Below, piece by piece: positions 51,436-60,292 of a DNA stretch of 64,000 nucleotides (position 1 is the first letter of the stretch; each line of letters begins with the position of its first letter). The stretch lies in NCBI RefSeq assembly GCF_011799805.1, contig NZ_WXUB01000001.1, positions 124,001-188,000 of the forward strand, in the 5' to 3' direction. Source of the DNA: Maribellus sediminis. GTDB taxonomy: Bacteria > Bacteroidota > Bacteroidia > Bacteroidales > Prolixibacteraceae. The notes beneath the pieces were generated by a model. It did no database searches. It saw only the letters and a list, made by a program, of their open reading frames with translations, and was not told the origin of the DNA. A program made the position numbers and the translations under genes.

Positions 51436-52677
51436 ATGAATAAACATCATCTAATCGTAATTGGTCTGTTGTTGCTGGCGGTGCAGAGTTTTGGACAGGA
51501 TTCGCTGCTTACCATCCAAACAGCAGTGCAATCGGCTTATACCCGAAATGCCGAACTTCAGCAATTGTATGCCCAGTTAAAACAAAAGGAAAATGTCTGG
51601 CGTTCGGAAACCGGTATTTCCGCGCCCGAGGTCAGCTATTTTAAAGAAGGGATTTCATCGGGGCCGGGCGATGCTTTCGATGAGCAACGCATTACCATTT
51701 CGCAGGAAATTGACTTTCCGCTTACTACAGCTTATCGTTTAAAAGGTTTGAAAGAAGAAGTACAGGCGATCGAACTTCGGATAAAAGCCAGAGAAAATGA
51801 AATTAAGGCTGCCGTAAAAGGAAAGTATGTTGAAGTGCTGTATGCGCTTCGGCTTCAAAAATCGCGGCAACATCAGGTGGAACTTGCCCAGGAATTGTAC
51901 AATGCCGTTTACACCAAGTTTGAAACCGGAATGGGAAACGGTATCGATCTGGCCAATGCCGAACTGCGCCTTGAGCAATCGAAAAATAACCTCGATCAAA
52001 CCGAGTGGATTTTGCATCAGGCCCGTTACGGTTTGTTTTATGCCATGGGTTTACCGGTAGCCGATCAGAAATACAGCATTCAGTTTTCTGATTCGCTGAG
52101 CGCTACAGATATCGAGATCTCGCAAATTATGACCCTGGCAGTACAGGAAAATCAGCCCGATTTTTTATCCACAGAGCATGAGCTTTCGGCTACCAACTAT
52201 TTTTTAAAGGAAGCCAGAAGCAACATTCTGCCCGATATCCGGCTAAATCTGTACACCCAGGATTATGGTAGCGGCTACGATTACCGCGGTTTTGAAGTGG
52301 GCCTGAAAATACCCATTTGGTATCCCTTCGATCAGCGCGGAAAGATCAACATGGCATTGGCACGTCAGGAGGAAGTTCAGTGGAAACAACAGGAAATAAG
52401 GCTGGATATGAAAAAGCAGATTGAATATGCCTGGCACAATTATTCGGTGAGCCGCAAAATTATTGAACGCTACAATACTACCATGCAGAGTAAGGCGGCA
52501 CATTTACAAAGTCTTACCTTGAAAGCGTATCAGCTTGGTGAAGTTGATTTGCTGAATCTCCTGAATGCTCAGCAAACATTTTTATCGGGCGAAGAAGGCT
52601 ACCTGATGGCTTTGCGCGATTATTACCTGCAATTGGTTTCGCTTGAAAAATACCTCGAACAGGATCTTGTTTATTAA
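51436..52677 (+). CDS. TolC-family outer-membrane channel of pump 3
   Basis: A 413-residue exported protein (signal MNKHHLIVIGLLLLAVQSFGQ) with the two helical-hairpin repeats of outer-membrane efflux proteins: LTIQTAVQSAYTRNAELQQL at the start, the conserved GISSGPGDAF and ISQEIDFPL strands, and FEVGLKIPIWYPFDQRGK in the second half. The last helix ends YLQLVSLEKYLEQDL, typical of CzcC/NccC-like proteins. It is first in a three-gene operon (27-base gap to the adaptor). In the other two pump operons in this window the channel gene follows the RND gene instead. Confidence 0.88.
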   Translation: MNKHHLIVIGLLLLAVQSFGQDSLLTIQTAVQSAYTRNAELQQLYAQLKQKENVWRSETGISAPEVSYFKEGISSGPGDAFDEQRITISQEIDFPLTTAYRLKGLKEEVQAIELRIKARENEIKAAVKGKYVEVLYALRLQKSRQHQVELAQELYNAVYTKFETGMGNGIDLANAELRLEQSKNNLDQTEWILHQARYGLFYAMGLPVADQKYSIQFSDSLSATDIEISQIMTLAVQENQPDFLSTEHELSATNYFLKEARSNILPDIRLNLYTQDYGSGYDYRGFEVGLKIPIWYPFDQRGKINMALARQEEVQWKQQEIRLDMKKQIEYAWHNYSVSRKIIERYNTTMQSKAAHLQSLTLKAYQLGEVDLLNLLNAQQTFLSGEEGYLMALRDYYLQLVSLEKYLEQDLVY

Positions 52678-52704
52678 CCCACTCAACCAGAAAATACCAA
52701 CGAA

Positions 52705-53901
52705 ATGAAGAAAATAATTTTACTCCTGACAATTGCCGCAATTACAAGCACGTTTTTCGCCTGCAATTCTAAAAAGACAAAGGAACAATCCGCAAGTTCC
52801 GAACAAACTGAGTTGCCACCTTCGCTTCAGAAGGCAAGCACTGAGCTTAAATTGATCCACTTATCAGATAAAGAGCAAAAAGAGCTGAGCATTGAAACGA
52901 TGGTTGTAAGCAACAACTTTATCGATTACACGGTTTCAGCTCCCGGCGTAGTGTTTCCGGCACCAAATCACGGCAGTATAATCAGCACGCCAATTAACGG
53001 ACAAATCAACAAAGTGAATAAATTCGAAGGTCAGTGGGTACGTAAAGGTGAGGTACTGTTCGAGATTCAAAGCCTGGAATTTGGCACCCTGGTTTCGGAA
53101 TACCTGCAGGCTTTTGCCGAAGAACGTTATCAGACCAACCGTTTAAGCCGGATAAAGCAACTGGTGGAAGAAACCATTACATCAACAAGTGAATTGGAGC
53201 GTGCAACTGCTGAATACGATCGCGCTTCTGCTTCGGTTCGGGCAAGCTATTCGAAACTAAAGGCAGTTGGCGTTTCTGATGCCGAAATTAAAGCGTTTAC
53301 CGAAGCTGAAAATATTGATCCGCTTCTAAAAATATCGTCGCCGATCGATGGGGTAATTGAAAAGAACTTTGTGGAACTTGGGCAGTCGGTTAATGCGCTT
53401 GAAAACCTTTCGAGAGTGCTTGATACGCGCGATGTTTTGGTTCGTGCCTATTTATCGCCCGATGATGCCCGCCTGATTAATGTGGGTGATTCAGTGGATA
53501 TTTTGAAACGCGAGAAAGCCGAGAATTTACTGTCGGCAACCATTACTTCGGTCAACCCCGGACTCGATGAAAGCAGCCGTTCGGTAATTGCGAATATTCT
53601 GGTTCCAACAAAGGATGGTTGGCCCAAACCGGGTGAAAATGTTCGCTTGTCGATTTCTACTTCTTCGCAACGGGAAATAATCGCGATCCCCGTGAAAGCT
53701 TTAACCTACGACGGTAACGATCCTGTGGTGTTTGTGAAAAAAAGCGTAGGTGTTTTTGAGAAACGATTTATCGGAGTTTCCGAAATCCGGGACCAGAGTG
53801 TGTTTGTAAACTCCGGATTGGACAAAGGCGAAGAAGTTGCCGTGTCGAATGTATTCAGCCTGAAAGCGCTTTCACGTTTCGATATTATTGCTGAAGAATA
53901 A
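52705..53901 (+). CDS. RND periplasmic adaptor lipoprotein of pump 3 (CzcB-like)
   Basis: A 398-residue lipoprotein adaptor (signal ending TSTFFACNS, Cys20). It has the compact CzcB plan: a beta-barrel strand region (LSIETMVVSNNFIDYTVSAPG), lipoyl halves (GSIISTPINGQINKVNKFEGQWVRKGEVL and KISSPIDGVIEKNFVELGQSVNALEN), a short coiled-coil hairpin, and barrel plus membrane-proximal domains to the end. It lacks the His-rich stretches of adaptor 1 and the CPM..CPxC repeat of adaptor 2. It lies 27 bases after the channel gene and 18 before the RND gene. Confidence 0.9.
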   Translation: MKKIILLLTIAAITSTFFACNSKKTKEQSASSEQTELPPSLQKASTELKLIHLSDKEQKELSIETMVVSNNFIDYTVSAPGVVFPAPNHGSIISTPINGQINKVNKFEGQWVRKGEVLFEIQSLEFGTLVSEYLQAFAEERYQTNRLSRIKQLVEETITSTSELERATAEYDRASASVRASYSKLKAVGVSDAEIKAFTEAENIDPLLKISSPIDGVIEKNFVELGQSVNALENLSRVLDTRDVLVRAYLSPDDARLINVGDSVDILKREKAENLLSATITSVNPGLDESSRSVIANILVPTKDGWPKPGENVRLSISTSSQREIIAIPVKALTYDGNDPVVFVKKSVGVFEKRFIGVSEIRDQSVFVNSGLDKGEEVAVSNVFSLKALSRFDIIAEE

Positions 53902-53919
53902 CCAGGAAAGAAAAACACC

Positions 53920-56900
53920 ATGCTAAAACAAATCATAACATTTAGTGTCCGTCAAAAATATGTGGCCCTGGCCTTGGTTATTCTGATGGCTGTTGCCGGA
54001 TATTTTTCTTTGATTCAGTTACCAATTAACTCGCTGCCCGATGTAACTCCGGTGCAGGTGCTGGTTATTACCAAGGCAGGCAGGTATTCGCCTTACGATG
54101 TGGAGAAACTGGTAAGTTACCCCATTGAAACGGCAATGAACGGTTTGCCCGATGTAGCTCAGGTGCGTTCGATTTCTCAGTTTGGATTATCGGCTGTTAC
54201 GGTTGAATTTGAGGAGAAGACCGATATTTATTTTGCGCGTCAGATGGTGAGCCAGCGTTTACAGTCGATTAGCGATGAACTTCCACCCGATGTTTCCAGC
54301 CCGCAATTGGGGCCGATTACAACAGCTTTGGGCGAAATTTACCAGTATGTTGTTCGTGGAGAAAATTACTCGTTGACTGAACTCCGTGAAATACAGGACT
54401 GGCTGATCGCGCCGCAATTAAAAGTGGTGAAGGGAGTTACGGAGATCAACTCGTTCGGAGGTTTTGTAAAACAATACAATGTGGTTGTTCAGCCCGGGCG
54501 GTTGCGCATGTTCGGAATCGGGATTTCTGAAGTGATCACTGCCATAGAAAACAATAATAGTGTTTCGGGTGGTAATTACCTCGAACACAATGGCGAGCAG
54601 TTTATTATTCGCGGTGTGGGGCAGATCAATAAAGTGGACGACCTGGAGAATATTGTGATTACCAACATCAACAACAAACCTGTTTTTATAAAAGATGTTG
54701 CAGCTGTTGAAATTGGGACGCAAATCAGGCAGGGTGGAGTTACCCAGGATGGAAAGGGAGAAATTGTGACCGGTATTGTAATGATGCTTCGAGGGGGAAA
54801 CGGTCGACAGGTTATTTCAGCGATCGAGGAAAAAATCGACAACATCAATAAGAATTTACCCGAAGGAGTTAACATCGAAAAATTCTACGATCAGTCGGAT
54901 CTGATCAGCCGGACCACAGAAACCATTTCTACCAACTTATTGGAAGGAGGTTTTCTGGTTATTGTGGTACTCTTGTTACTACTTGGGGAGATTTCGGGTG
55001 CATTGATCGTCGCTATGGTTATTCCGTTTTCCATGTTGTTTGCCTTTATAGGAATGCGTGAGTTTGGATTGGCTGCCAACCTGATGAGTTTGGGTGCCAT
55101 CGACTTTGGTATGGTGGTCGACGGCTCGGTAGTAATGGTGGAAAACATTGTTCACGGCCTTCAGAAAGAAAAAGGAGGAGATAAAAGCGAGATCATTCGA
55201 AAGTCAGCTCAACAGGTGGTTCGCCCCATCTTTTTTGGTGTTTTGATCATTCTGATGGTTTATGTTCCGATTATGACCTTCAGCGGAATGGAAGGAATTT
55301 TATTCCGGCCAATGGCGATAACGGTTGCAGCAGCCGTACTGGGTTCGCTGTTGCTGGCACTTATTTTTGTGCCGGCTATTTCATCCATCGTTTTCAGGAA
55401 GGGAGTTAAGGTGAGGCGGAATTACCTGATCGATTTTTTGCGTCCACTATATAAAACGCAACTGGCATTATACATGAACAGGAAGTGGTTTGTTGCCTTG
55501 TGGGCAGGAGCATTGTTTGCTGCTTCAGTCTTCCTGATGACTCGCCTCGGAACAGAATTCATTCCCGAACTGGATGAGGGTTCCATCCTGATTGAACAGG
55601 TTCGGATGCCTTCGGTTACACTCAACGAGTCGTTAGAAAATGCCAACTGGCTGGCCGGGAAACTGGTTCAGAATATACCCGAAATTCAAACCGTGGTTCC
55701 AAAAACCGGCCGCTCCGATTTGGCAAACGACTGGATGGGAGTGCACCAAACCGATGTGTGGGTGATTTTAAAACCTGCTGAAGAATGGCGAAAGGGAGTT
55801 ACAAAAGAAGATATAGTAGCGCAGATTCAACCTTACCTGGAAACTGAACCGGGGCTTTCATACAACTTTACCCAACCGATTGCTATGCGAGTTGATGAGC
55901 TGACAAGTGGCGTGAAATCGGACCTGGCAGTAAAAATATATGGCGAAGATCTGGATGTGCTTAGTAATATCGGTGATAACATCTCGAACCTGTTGCCGGG
56001 TTTAAATGGTACCGATAATTTTTATGTGGAACAAACGGTAGGGCAGCCCTACATCACCATCGAGATTGATCGCGAAGCGGTGGCATCTTTTGGTTTGAAT
56101 GTGGATGATGTGCAGCAGGTTATTGAAGCCGGAATTGGCGGGCAGGAGGTTGGACAGCTCTACGAAGGACAGCGTCGTTTTGGAATCGCCATCCGTTACC
56201 CCGAAGATATTCGCGACGAACTGCACAAAATACAGGATGTCCCGGTTCACCTTCCCAATGGCGATTATGTGCCGTTAAAGCGGGTGGCCGAAATTATCTT
56301 GCAGGAGGGTCCGCGCGAAATCCAGCGCGAAAACGGCTGGCGCCGGTTGATCGTTGGGATCAATATAAAAGGGATCGACCTGGGAACTTATGTTTCCAAT
56401 CTTCAGAGCGAGATTATGGAAAAAGCAAATATTCCGGCCGGATACTTTGTAGAATACGGAGGTACTTTCGAAAACCAGCGACGTGCGATGAGGCACCTTT
56501 TGCTGGTTGTTCCGCTTTCAATTTTTATCATCATCGGCCTGTTGTACCTCAATTTCGGTAGGATGCGCTATGCCATTCTTATTTTGCTGAACCTGCCCTT
56601 TGCTTTGTCCGGAGGAATATTCCTGTTGTGGGTTCGCGGCATGTACCTGTCGGTTTCAGCCAGTATCGGATTTGTGGCCTTATTTGGGGTAGCGGTGTTA
56701 AATGGTATTGTGCTGATCGATCACATCAACGAGCTTCGAAAGGAGAAGAAAGGGGCGTTAAAAGACCTTATTGTTGAAGGTTCAGCAGATCGATTACGAC
56801 CGGTATTAATGACCGCGTTAGTGGCCAGTCTTGGTTTTATACCGATGGCATTTAATACCGGCCCGGGTTCCGAAGTACAACGTCCGCTGGCTACAGTAGT

Positions 56901-57009
56901 TATCGGTGGTTTGATCACCTCAACTTTGCTCACATTAATGGTACTTCCAATAGTTTATCACTGGATGGAAAAAAGAGACCTAAAGAAAAAAGCGAAAACA
57001 GCAAAGTAA
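53920..57009 (+). CDS. CzcA-type heavy-metal RND transporter, pump 3
   Basis: A 1029-residue RND antiporter. The N-terminal INSLPDVTPVQVLVITKAGRY and the helix-4 motif IDFGMVVDGSVVMVEN (DFGxxxDGxxxxVEN) belong to the divalent-metal CzcA/NccA/CnrA class, so Co, Zn, Cd or Ni are likely substrates, unlike pump 2. Twelve membrane helices and two periplasmic loops are present in the usual order, and the length is normal. The C-terminus is basic (KRDLKKKAKTAK). It is the last gene of the operon and converges with the Rrf2 regulator gene. Confidence 0.93.
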   Translation: MLKQIITFSVRQKYVALALVILMAVAGYFSLIQLPINSLPDVTPVQVLVITKAGRYSPYDVEKLVSYPIETAMNGLPDVAQVRSISQFGLSAVTVEFEEKTDIYFARQMVSQRLQSISDELPPDVSSPQLGPITTALGEIYQYVVRGENYSLTELREIQDWLIAPQLKVVKGVTEINSFGGFVKQYNVVVQPGRLRMFGIGISEVITAIENNNSVSGGNYLEHNGEQFIIRGVGQINKVDDLENIVITNINNKPVFIKDVAAVEIGTQIRQGGVTQDGKGEIVTGIVMMLRGGNGRQVISAIEEKIDNINKNLPEGVNIEKFYDQSDLISRTTETISTNLLEGGFLVIVVLLLLLGEISGALIVAMVIPFSMLFAFIGMREFGLAANLMSLGAIDFGMVVDGSVVMVENIVHGLQKEKGGDKSEIIRKSAQQVVRPIFFGVLIILMVYVPIMTFSGMEGILFRPMAITVAAAVLGSLLLALIFVPAISSIVFRKGVKVRRNYLIDFLRPLYKTQLALYMNRKWFVALWAGALFAASVFLMTRLGTEFIPELDEGSILIEQVRMPSVTLNESLENANWLAGKLVQNIPEIQTVVPKTGRSDLANDWMGVHQTDVWVILKPAEEWRKGVTKEDIVAQIQPYLETEPGLSYNFTQPIAMRVDELTSGVKSDLAVKIYGEDLDVLSNIGDNISNLLPGLNGTDNFYVEQTVGQPYITIEIDREAVASFGLNVDDVQQVIEAGIGGQEVGQLYEGQRRFGIAIRYPEDIRDELHKIQDVPVHLPNGDYVPLKRVAEIILQEGPREIQRENGWRRLIVGINIKGIDLGTYVSNLQSEIMEKANIPAGYFVEYGGTFENQRRAMRHLLLVVPLSIFIIIGLLYLNFGRMRYAILILLNLPFALSGGIFLLWVRGMYLSVSASIGFVALFGVAVLNGIVLIDHINELRKEKKGALKDLIVEGSADRLRPVLMTALVASLGFIPMAFNTGPGSEVQRPLATVVIGGLITSTLLTLMVLPIVYHWMEKRDLKKKAKTAK

Positions 57010-57144
57010 TTTTTATCTGGGTAAGCTTTTGTAAGCTGCTTTTGTACATGCGGCGCCGTTTCCGGCGATACTTAGTGGGCATATAAATTCGAGTGAAAAT
57101 TGATAAAAATCCACCGGAAATGAAGGTGCTACAGAAAGCAGAAG

Positions 57145-57573
57145 TTAATTAACGATATCGTCGAGTTTCACCTGGTTTTCGAGCAGATCCTGAATAGTAG
57201 TTGCTTTCAGGTAAGCGATGATCTGGTTGTTCAACTTGCCCCAGAAACCTTTTGAAGCGCATTTTCCTTCGCGTTTGCATGAATAGTTGTGCGATAAGCA
57301 ATCGACCACGCAAACACCGGGTTCAAAAGCATTGTGAATATCGTTGATGGTAATTTCTTCAGGTTTTTTCGTGAGAACATAACCACTTTTTCTGCCGGAA
57401 GCTTTCGTGATAAGGCCGGCAACTTTCAGTGAATTCATAATGTGATCGAGGTACTTATACGAGATATTCTGATTCTTGGCGATATCTTTCTGATAAATGC
57501 CATTTTCAGAATCGTTCATAGCTATCTCAAGAATAGCACGAACTCCATACCTGGTTTTTGTACTGAATTTCAC
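57145..57573 (-). CDS. Rrf2-family transcriptional regulator with four cysteines
   Basis: A 142-residue winged-helix regulator with a GTG start. The N-terminus MKFSTKTRYGVRAILEIA, the recognition region KDIAKNQNISYKYLDHIMNSLKVAGLI and KSGYVLTKKPEEIT are typical Rrf2. Four cysteines at 88, 92, 99 and 105 lie in the loop that holds an iron-sulfur cluster in IscR, NsrR and RsrR; the spacing C-x6-C-x5-C for the last three resembles but is not identical to NsrR or IscR. It likely senses iron-sulfur status, nitric oxide or redox (inference). It follows a YceI-like gene by 22 bases and so is in the same operon. The metal or target cannot be read. Confidence 0.85.
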   Translation of the reverse strand: MKFSTKTRYGVRAILEIAMNDSENGIYQKDIAKNQNISYKYLDHIMNSLKVAGLITKASGRKSGYVLTKKPEEITINDIHNAFEPGVCVVDCLSHNYSCKREGKCASKGFWGKLNNQIIAYLKATTIQDLLENQVKLDDIVN

Positions 57574-57595
57574 AAGTGGTTAGTTGAATATGCTC

Positions 57596-58168
57596 TCAAA
57601 TATAATTAAAAGAAAAAGTAATATAAACCTTGTCGTCAACTTTTACAGTTCCAAGAACTTTTCTGGGAGGATCGATATCGAAGGCTGATAGTTTAACTTC
57701 GAGATTACCTTTAATTACAAGGCCCTCATTCTCGCAGTGGTCAACTTCACAAGGAATGATGTAATTATGTGTTTTCCCGGCAATGGTAATTTGAGTCTGT
57801 AATAATGTTCCGCCGGTTTCTTCGTCAAATTCGGCCGAATCGTAAGATTCAAGCCTGATGTTTATGAAAGGATATTTAGCAGCATTTAACAGCTGGTAAA
57901 AATCATTTAGCATTAATTTGTTGGGCCCCGAAAAATCGTACACCGGAATGTGAATATTCTGGGTGTGATTTTGGTTTTCGGCTTTTTGGTTGTTGATTTT
58001 GGTGTTGTAGTTGATAAATTCAAACTTGTTGATGTTTGATGAACCTTTGATTAATACATAGTTTTTGCATTCGCCTGGATTCTCATTGTCACGGTTGTTG
58101 TAAGCCAAAACCTGAAAATTCAAAGCAATGAGCAAAAGGAGTAAATAATATTTTCGGTAATCAGGCAA
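57596..58168 (-). CDS. YceI-like exported protein 2
   Basis: A 190-residue protein with a TTG start and signal peptide (YYLLLLLIALNFQVLA). The remainder is a YceI-type lipocalin-like beta-barrel, seen as IKGSSNINKFEF in the place of the YceI WxxxGTSxxHxW start, then ITIAGKTHNYIIPCEV, GLVIKGNLEVKLSAFDIDPPRKVLGTVKVDD and VYITFSFNY. YceI proteins bind isoprenoid-like lipids in the periplasm. It is diverged from its paralogue at 59472-60059. It lies between the terminator after the beta-barrel gene and the Rrf2 gene. Confidence 0.8.
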   Translation of the reverse strand: MPDYRKYYLLLLLIALNFQVLAYNNRDNENPGECKNYVLIKGSSNINKFEFINYNTKINNQKAENQNHTQNIHIPVYDFSGPNKLMLNDFYQLLNAAKYPFINIRLESYDSAEFDEETGGTLLQTQITIAGKTHNYIIPCEVDHCENEGLVIKGNLEVKLSAFDIDPPRKVLGTVKVDDKVYITFSFNYI

Positions 58169-58193
58169 CGATTGAAATTTATCAGTGAAGAAA

Positions 58194-58227
58194 AAACTTG
58201 TCCGGAATGTTTCAGCCGGACAAGTTT
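58194..58227 (-). terminator. Intrinsic terminator after the beta-barrel gene, within the cluster
   Basis: A perfect 12-bp stem AAACTTGTCCGG / CCGGACAAGTTT with a 10-base loop is followed on the minus strand by six T. It starts 16 bases after the stop of the gene at 58243-59409 and 26 bases before the YceI-like 2 gene, so it separates the first two genes of the cluster from the last two. Confidence 0.9.
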
Positions 58228-58242
58228 ACAAAGTCCCAAAGT

Positions 58243-59409
58243 TTAGAATGAAATAGCAGCTTCAAGTACTACTCCATTGAACTTACCCCCATCAATATCT
58301 CCATGAGCTGGTCCATCATATTTTTGATTTACGTAGTCGAGTTTAACCAATGTGTTTGGTGTCATGTACCAACCACCACCGAAGTTGGCGCGGTTAACTG
58401 TCGATCCGTCGTTGTTGTCAACTTTGTTGAAACGGGTTCCAACATAAAAAGTACCGAATCTGTAGATTGCCTGAGCAGCGGTTTGTGTAAAATCCTGGTC
58501 GTTACTTTTTCTTACACCCTTCATGTTTTCGTAAATTCCGAATACTTCCAGTCCGTGGAATTTCACAAAAAGGTTAGCCATGTAGCTGTTCATTTCCGTC
58601 TGGCCACTGCTCGGATCCCAACGGCCTGAACGGAAGTTGTCGCCTTCGGCAGCAGCTGTCTGCATAACGTTGTAGTAACGTGCACCGGCACGGTCGCCAC
58701 CCCACAGGTACGATCCGCTGTGTCCTTCACCAACATGGTAACCTGAAAGTGTAGCTCTTACACGCAGGTTTTCTGTAATGTTGTTGTCGTAACCAACTTT
58801 CCAGTTAAATACGAGGTCTTCGCCAAGGTCGCCGCCACGTCCGTAGTTCATACGTCCGTTGTTTGCACCAGCCAAAGCCAGAAAACCATTGCTGCGGAAC
58901 ATAACTTCCAATCCAGGATTGGTTGTGTAAGCATCCATTACCCAGTTTCCTACAAACGGGTTGTTCAGTACACCGGCGTTGTTGCTGCGGAAGTAGTGTG
59001 CATCACCATAATCAGGCATCATAACACCTGCTTTAATGGTCAGGTACTTCATAATGTTATCGGCAGCCGGCAAAAACGGCATGTTGTCGATAAGCAAATA
59101 ACCGCCTTCAACCCATGCTTCGTTGTGGTGACGCGACGAAAGGTAGGTGTTCATGTGCAACTGAATACCAGCTGCTAAATCGGTAGTTATACTAAGGTTA
59201 GCAGTAGGGAGGTTGAAATTGTTTTTCAAATCAATCAATTCCACATCTGCTTCATGGTCAATCGCTTGCAATTGTATGGCGAAATCGGCTCCAACTTTAA
59301 CTTTTACTTTTTCGAAAGTAGTCGGATCGAGTTTGGCCTGTTCGAATTGCTGGCCAAATGAAATCATGCTTACAAAAGCAGCAGTAATTACAAGAATAAA
59401 TCTTTTCAT
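58243..59409 (-). CDS. Predicted outer-membrane beta-barrel protein
   Basis: A 388-residue protein with signal peptide MKRFILVITAAFVSMISFGQ and a body of alternating strands, ending in the outer-membrane-type VVLEAAISF with a terminal aromatic residue. Features include GIQLHMNTYLSSRHHNEAWVEGGYLL and FNGVVLEAAISF. It resembles porin-like proteins of Bacteroidota encoded beside YceI genes; substrate unknown. It follows the first YceI gene by 62 bases, a gap that holds a hairpin, and ends at a strong terminator. Together they form the head of the cluster. Confidence 0.75.
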   Translation of the reverse strand: MKRFILVITAAFVSMISFGQQFEQAKLDPTTFEKVKVKVGADFAIQLQAIDHEADVELIDLKNNFNLPTANLSITTDLAAGIQLHMNTYLSSRHHNEAWVEGGYLLIDNMPFLPAADNIMKYLTIKAGVMMPDYGDAHYFRSNNAGVLNNPFVGNWVMDAYTTNPGLEVMFRSNGFLALAGANNGRMNYGRGGDLGEDLVFNWKVGYDNNITENLRVRATLSGYHVGEGHSGSYLWGGDRAGARYYNVMQTAAAEGDNFRSGRWDPSSGQTEMNSYMANLFVKFHGLEVFGIYENMKGVRKSNDQDFTQTAAQAIYRFGTFYVGTRFNKVDNNDGSTVNRANFGGGWYMTPNTLVKLDYVNQKYDGPAHGDIDGGKFNGVVLEAAISF

Positions 59410-59445
59410 TTTAAATAGAATTAGATAATTTACGTTATTACTAAA

Positions 59446-59461
59446 GCCGAAGAGTTTCGGC
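59446..59461. other. Hairpin between the YceI and beta-barrel genes
   Basis: GCCGAA and TTCGGC form a 6-bp stem around GAGT. The good T-run (CTCTTTTTT) follows on the plus strand only, where no gene ends, so on the coding strand it is at most a weak attenuator or RNA-processing site. Confidence 0.4.
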
Positions 59462-59471
59462 CTCTTTTTTA

Positions 59472-60059
59472 TTATTTCTCAGATTTTTTTAAGGTAAGGT
59501 CGTAGCTGATCACTACTTCGTCGCCGGTTTTTAGGGCGCCCATCATGGCTGTTGGAGGATCGATACCAAAATCGCTCATTTTTACAGGCATTTTCCCGGC
59601 AATTTTTACCGTTGAATCGCTTGCGTCGTGAAGCGTAAATGGCAATTCAACTTCTTTTGTTTTTCCGGCAATACTAAGTTGTCCTTTAATTTTTGTTGCC
59701 GTGTTGGCAGAAACGGAAATATTCTCTGCCGATTTAAAAGTGATTTTCGGGTGCTTGTCGCCTTCAAGAGCTTTGTAGGTTTTGCCATCCATAATTTTGT
59801 TGTCGCTCTTTACGTTTTTCACCTCGCAAACCACACTTACATCCGAAACATTCACAATTCCGCTCGCGTCGTTTGTTACGGCAGCGTCGCAACTAAAATC
59901 GGCAACTTCAATTTCCCAGTCGTGTACCGAAGAGGTACCTAAAATAACCATTTTGCTAGCTGTTCCATCTACTTTGTACGGAACATCTGCTGTTGAAACA
60001 AGGTGCGCAGATAAAATCAATGCGCTTAAAATCAAGTATTTAAAATCTAGCTTTTTCAT
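59472..60059 (-). CDS. YceI family periplasmic protein 1
   Basis: A 195-residue protein. The longer frame from 60137 has no ATG or signal; ATG 60059 gives a signal peptide (KKLDFKYLILSALILSAHLVSTA). The mature part has the YceI hallmarks: KMVILGTSSVHDWEIEVADFS at the start, IMDGKTYKALEGDKHPKITFKS, the GQLSIAGKTKEVELPFTL strand and MSDFGIDPPTAMMGALKTGDEV. It is a lipocalin-like carrier of an isoprenoid or other lipid in the periplasm. It has a clear promoter and a 7-9-7 inverted repeat just before it, and opens the cluster that ends with the Rrf2 regulator. Confidence 0.9.
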   Translation of the reverse strand: MKKLDFKYLILSALILSAHLVSTADVPYKVDGTASKMVILGTSSVHDWEIEVADFSCDAAVTNDASGIVNVSDVSVVCEVKNVKSDNKIMDGKTYKALEGDKHPKITFKSAENISVSANTATKIKGQLSIAGKTKEVELPFTLHDASDSTVKIAGKMPVKMSDFGIDPPTAMMGALKTGDEVVISYDLTLKKSEK

Positions 60060-60078
60060 AATAAATTGTTTTCCTATA

Positions 60079-60101
60079 TGTCCTATCGAATAAGTAGGAC
60101 A
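60079..60101. promoter_or_regulatory. Inverted repeat operator overlapping the YceI promoter
   Basis: TGTCCTA (60079-60085) and TAGGACA (60095-60101) are a perfect 7-bp inverted repeat spaced by 9 bases. It overlaps the end of the TAnnTTTG box and the expected transcription start, the position of a repressor site. The Rrf2 regulator of the same cluster is the obvious candidate (inference). Confidence 0.6.
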
Positions 60102-60107
60102 AAGATA
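60100..60107 (-). promoter_or_regulatory. Promoter of the YceI/beta-barrel operon
   Basis: Plus-strand CAAAGATA is TATCTTTG on the minus strand, an exact and typical Bacteroidota -7 box, 40 bases before ATG 60059. No clear -33 TTTG is present at 19-21 bases. Confidence 0.6.
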
Positions 60108-60129
60108 TATTTGAAGCCTCAAATCGAAA

Positions 60130-60145
60130 CCTGACAAAAGTCAGG
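60130..60145. promoter_or_regulatory. Second inverted repeat upstream of the YceI promoter
   Basis: CCTGA-CAAAAG-TCAGG, a 5-6-5 inverted repeat, lies about 22 bases upstream of the -7 box, where an activator could bind. The TGAC-N4-GTCA core is reminiscent of CRP/FNR-type sites, but no regulator of that class is encoded here. Confidence 0.35.
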
Positions 60146-60292
60146 AATTGCTGTATTTTAAATAAGTCTGATTAACTGAAAGCCTTGTCTATACAGTCAA
60201 ATAATGCAATTTCATAATTCATTTATATGTTGAAAATCAAAATATTGGCAGGGAACATTTTGAGATTAATTTCGTTAATTTCCGAAAGTTGA

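Noticed and set aside
59446-59461. Plus-strand intrinsic terminator
   Set aside because: The stem and T-run look good on the plus strand, but no plus-strand gene ends nearby; listed only as a hairpin.
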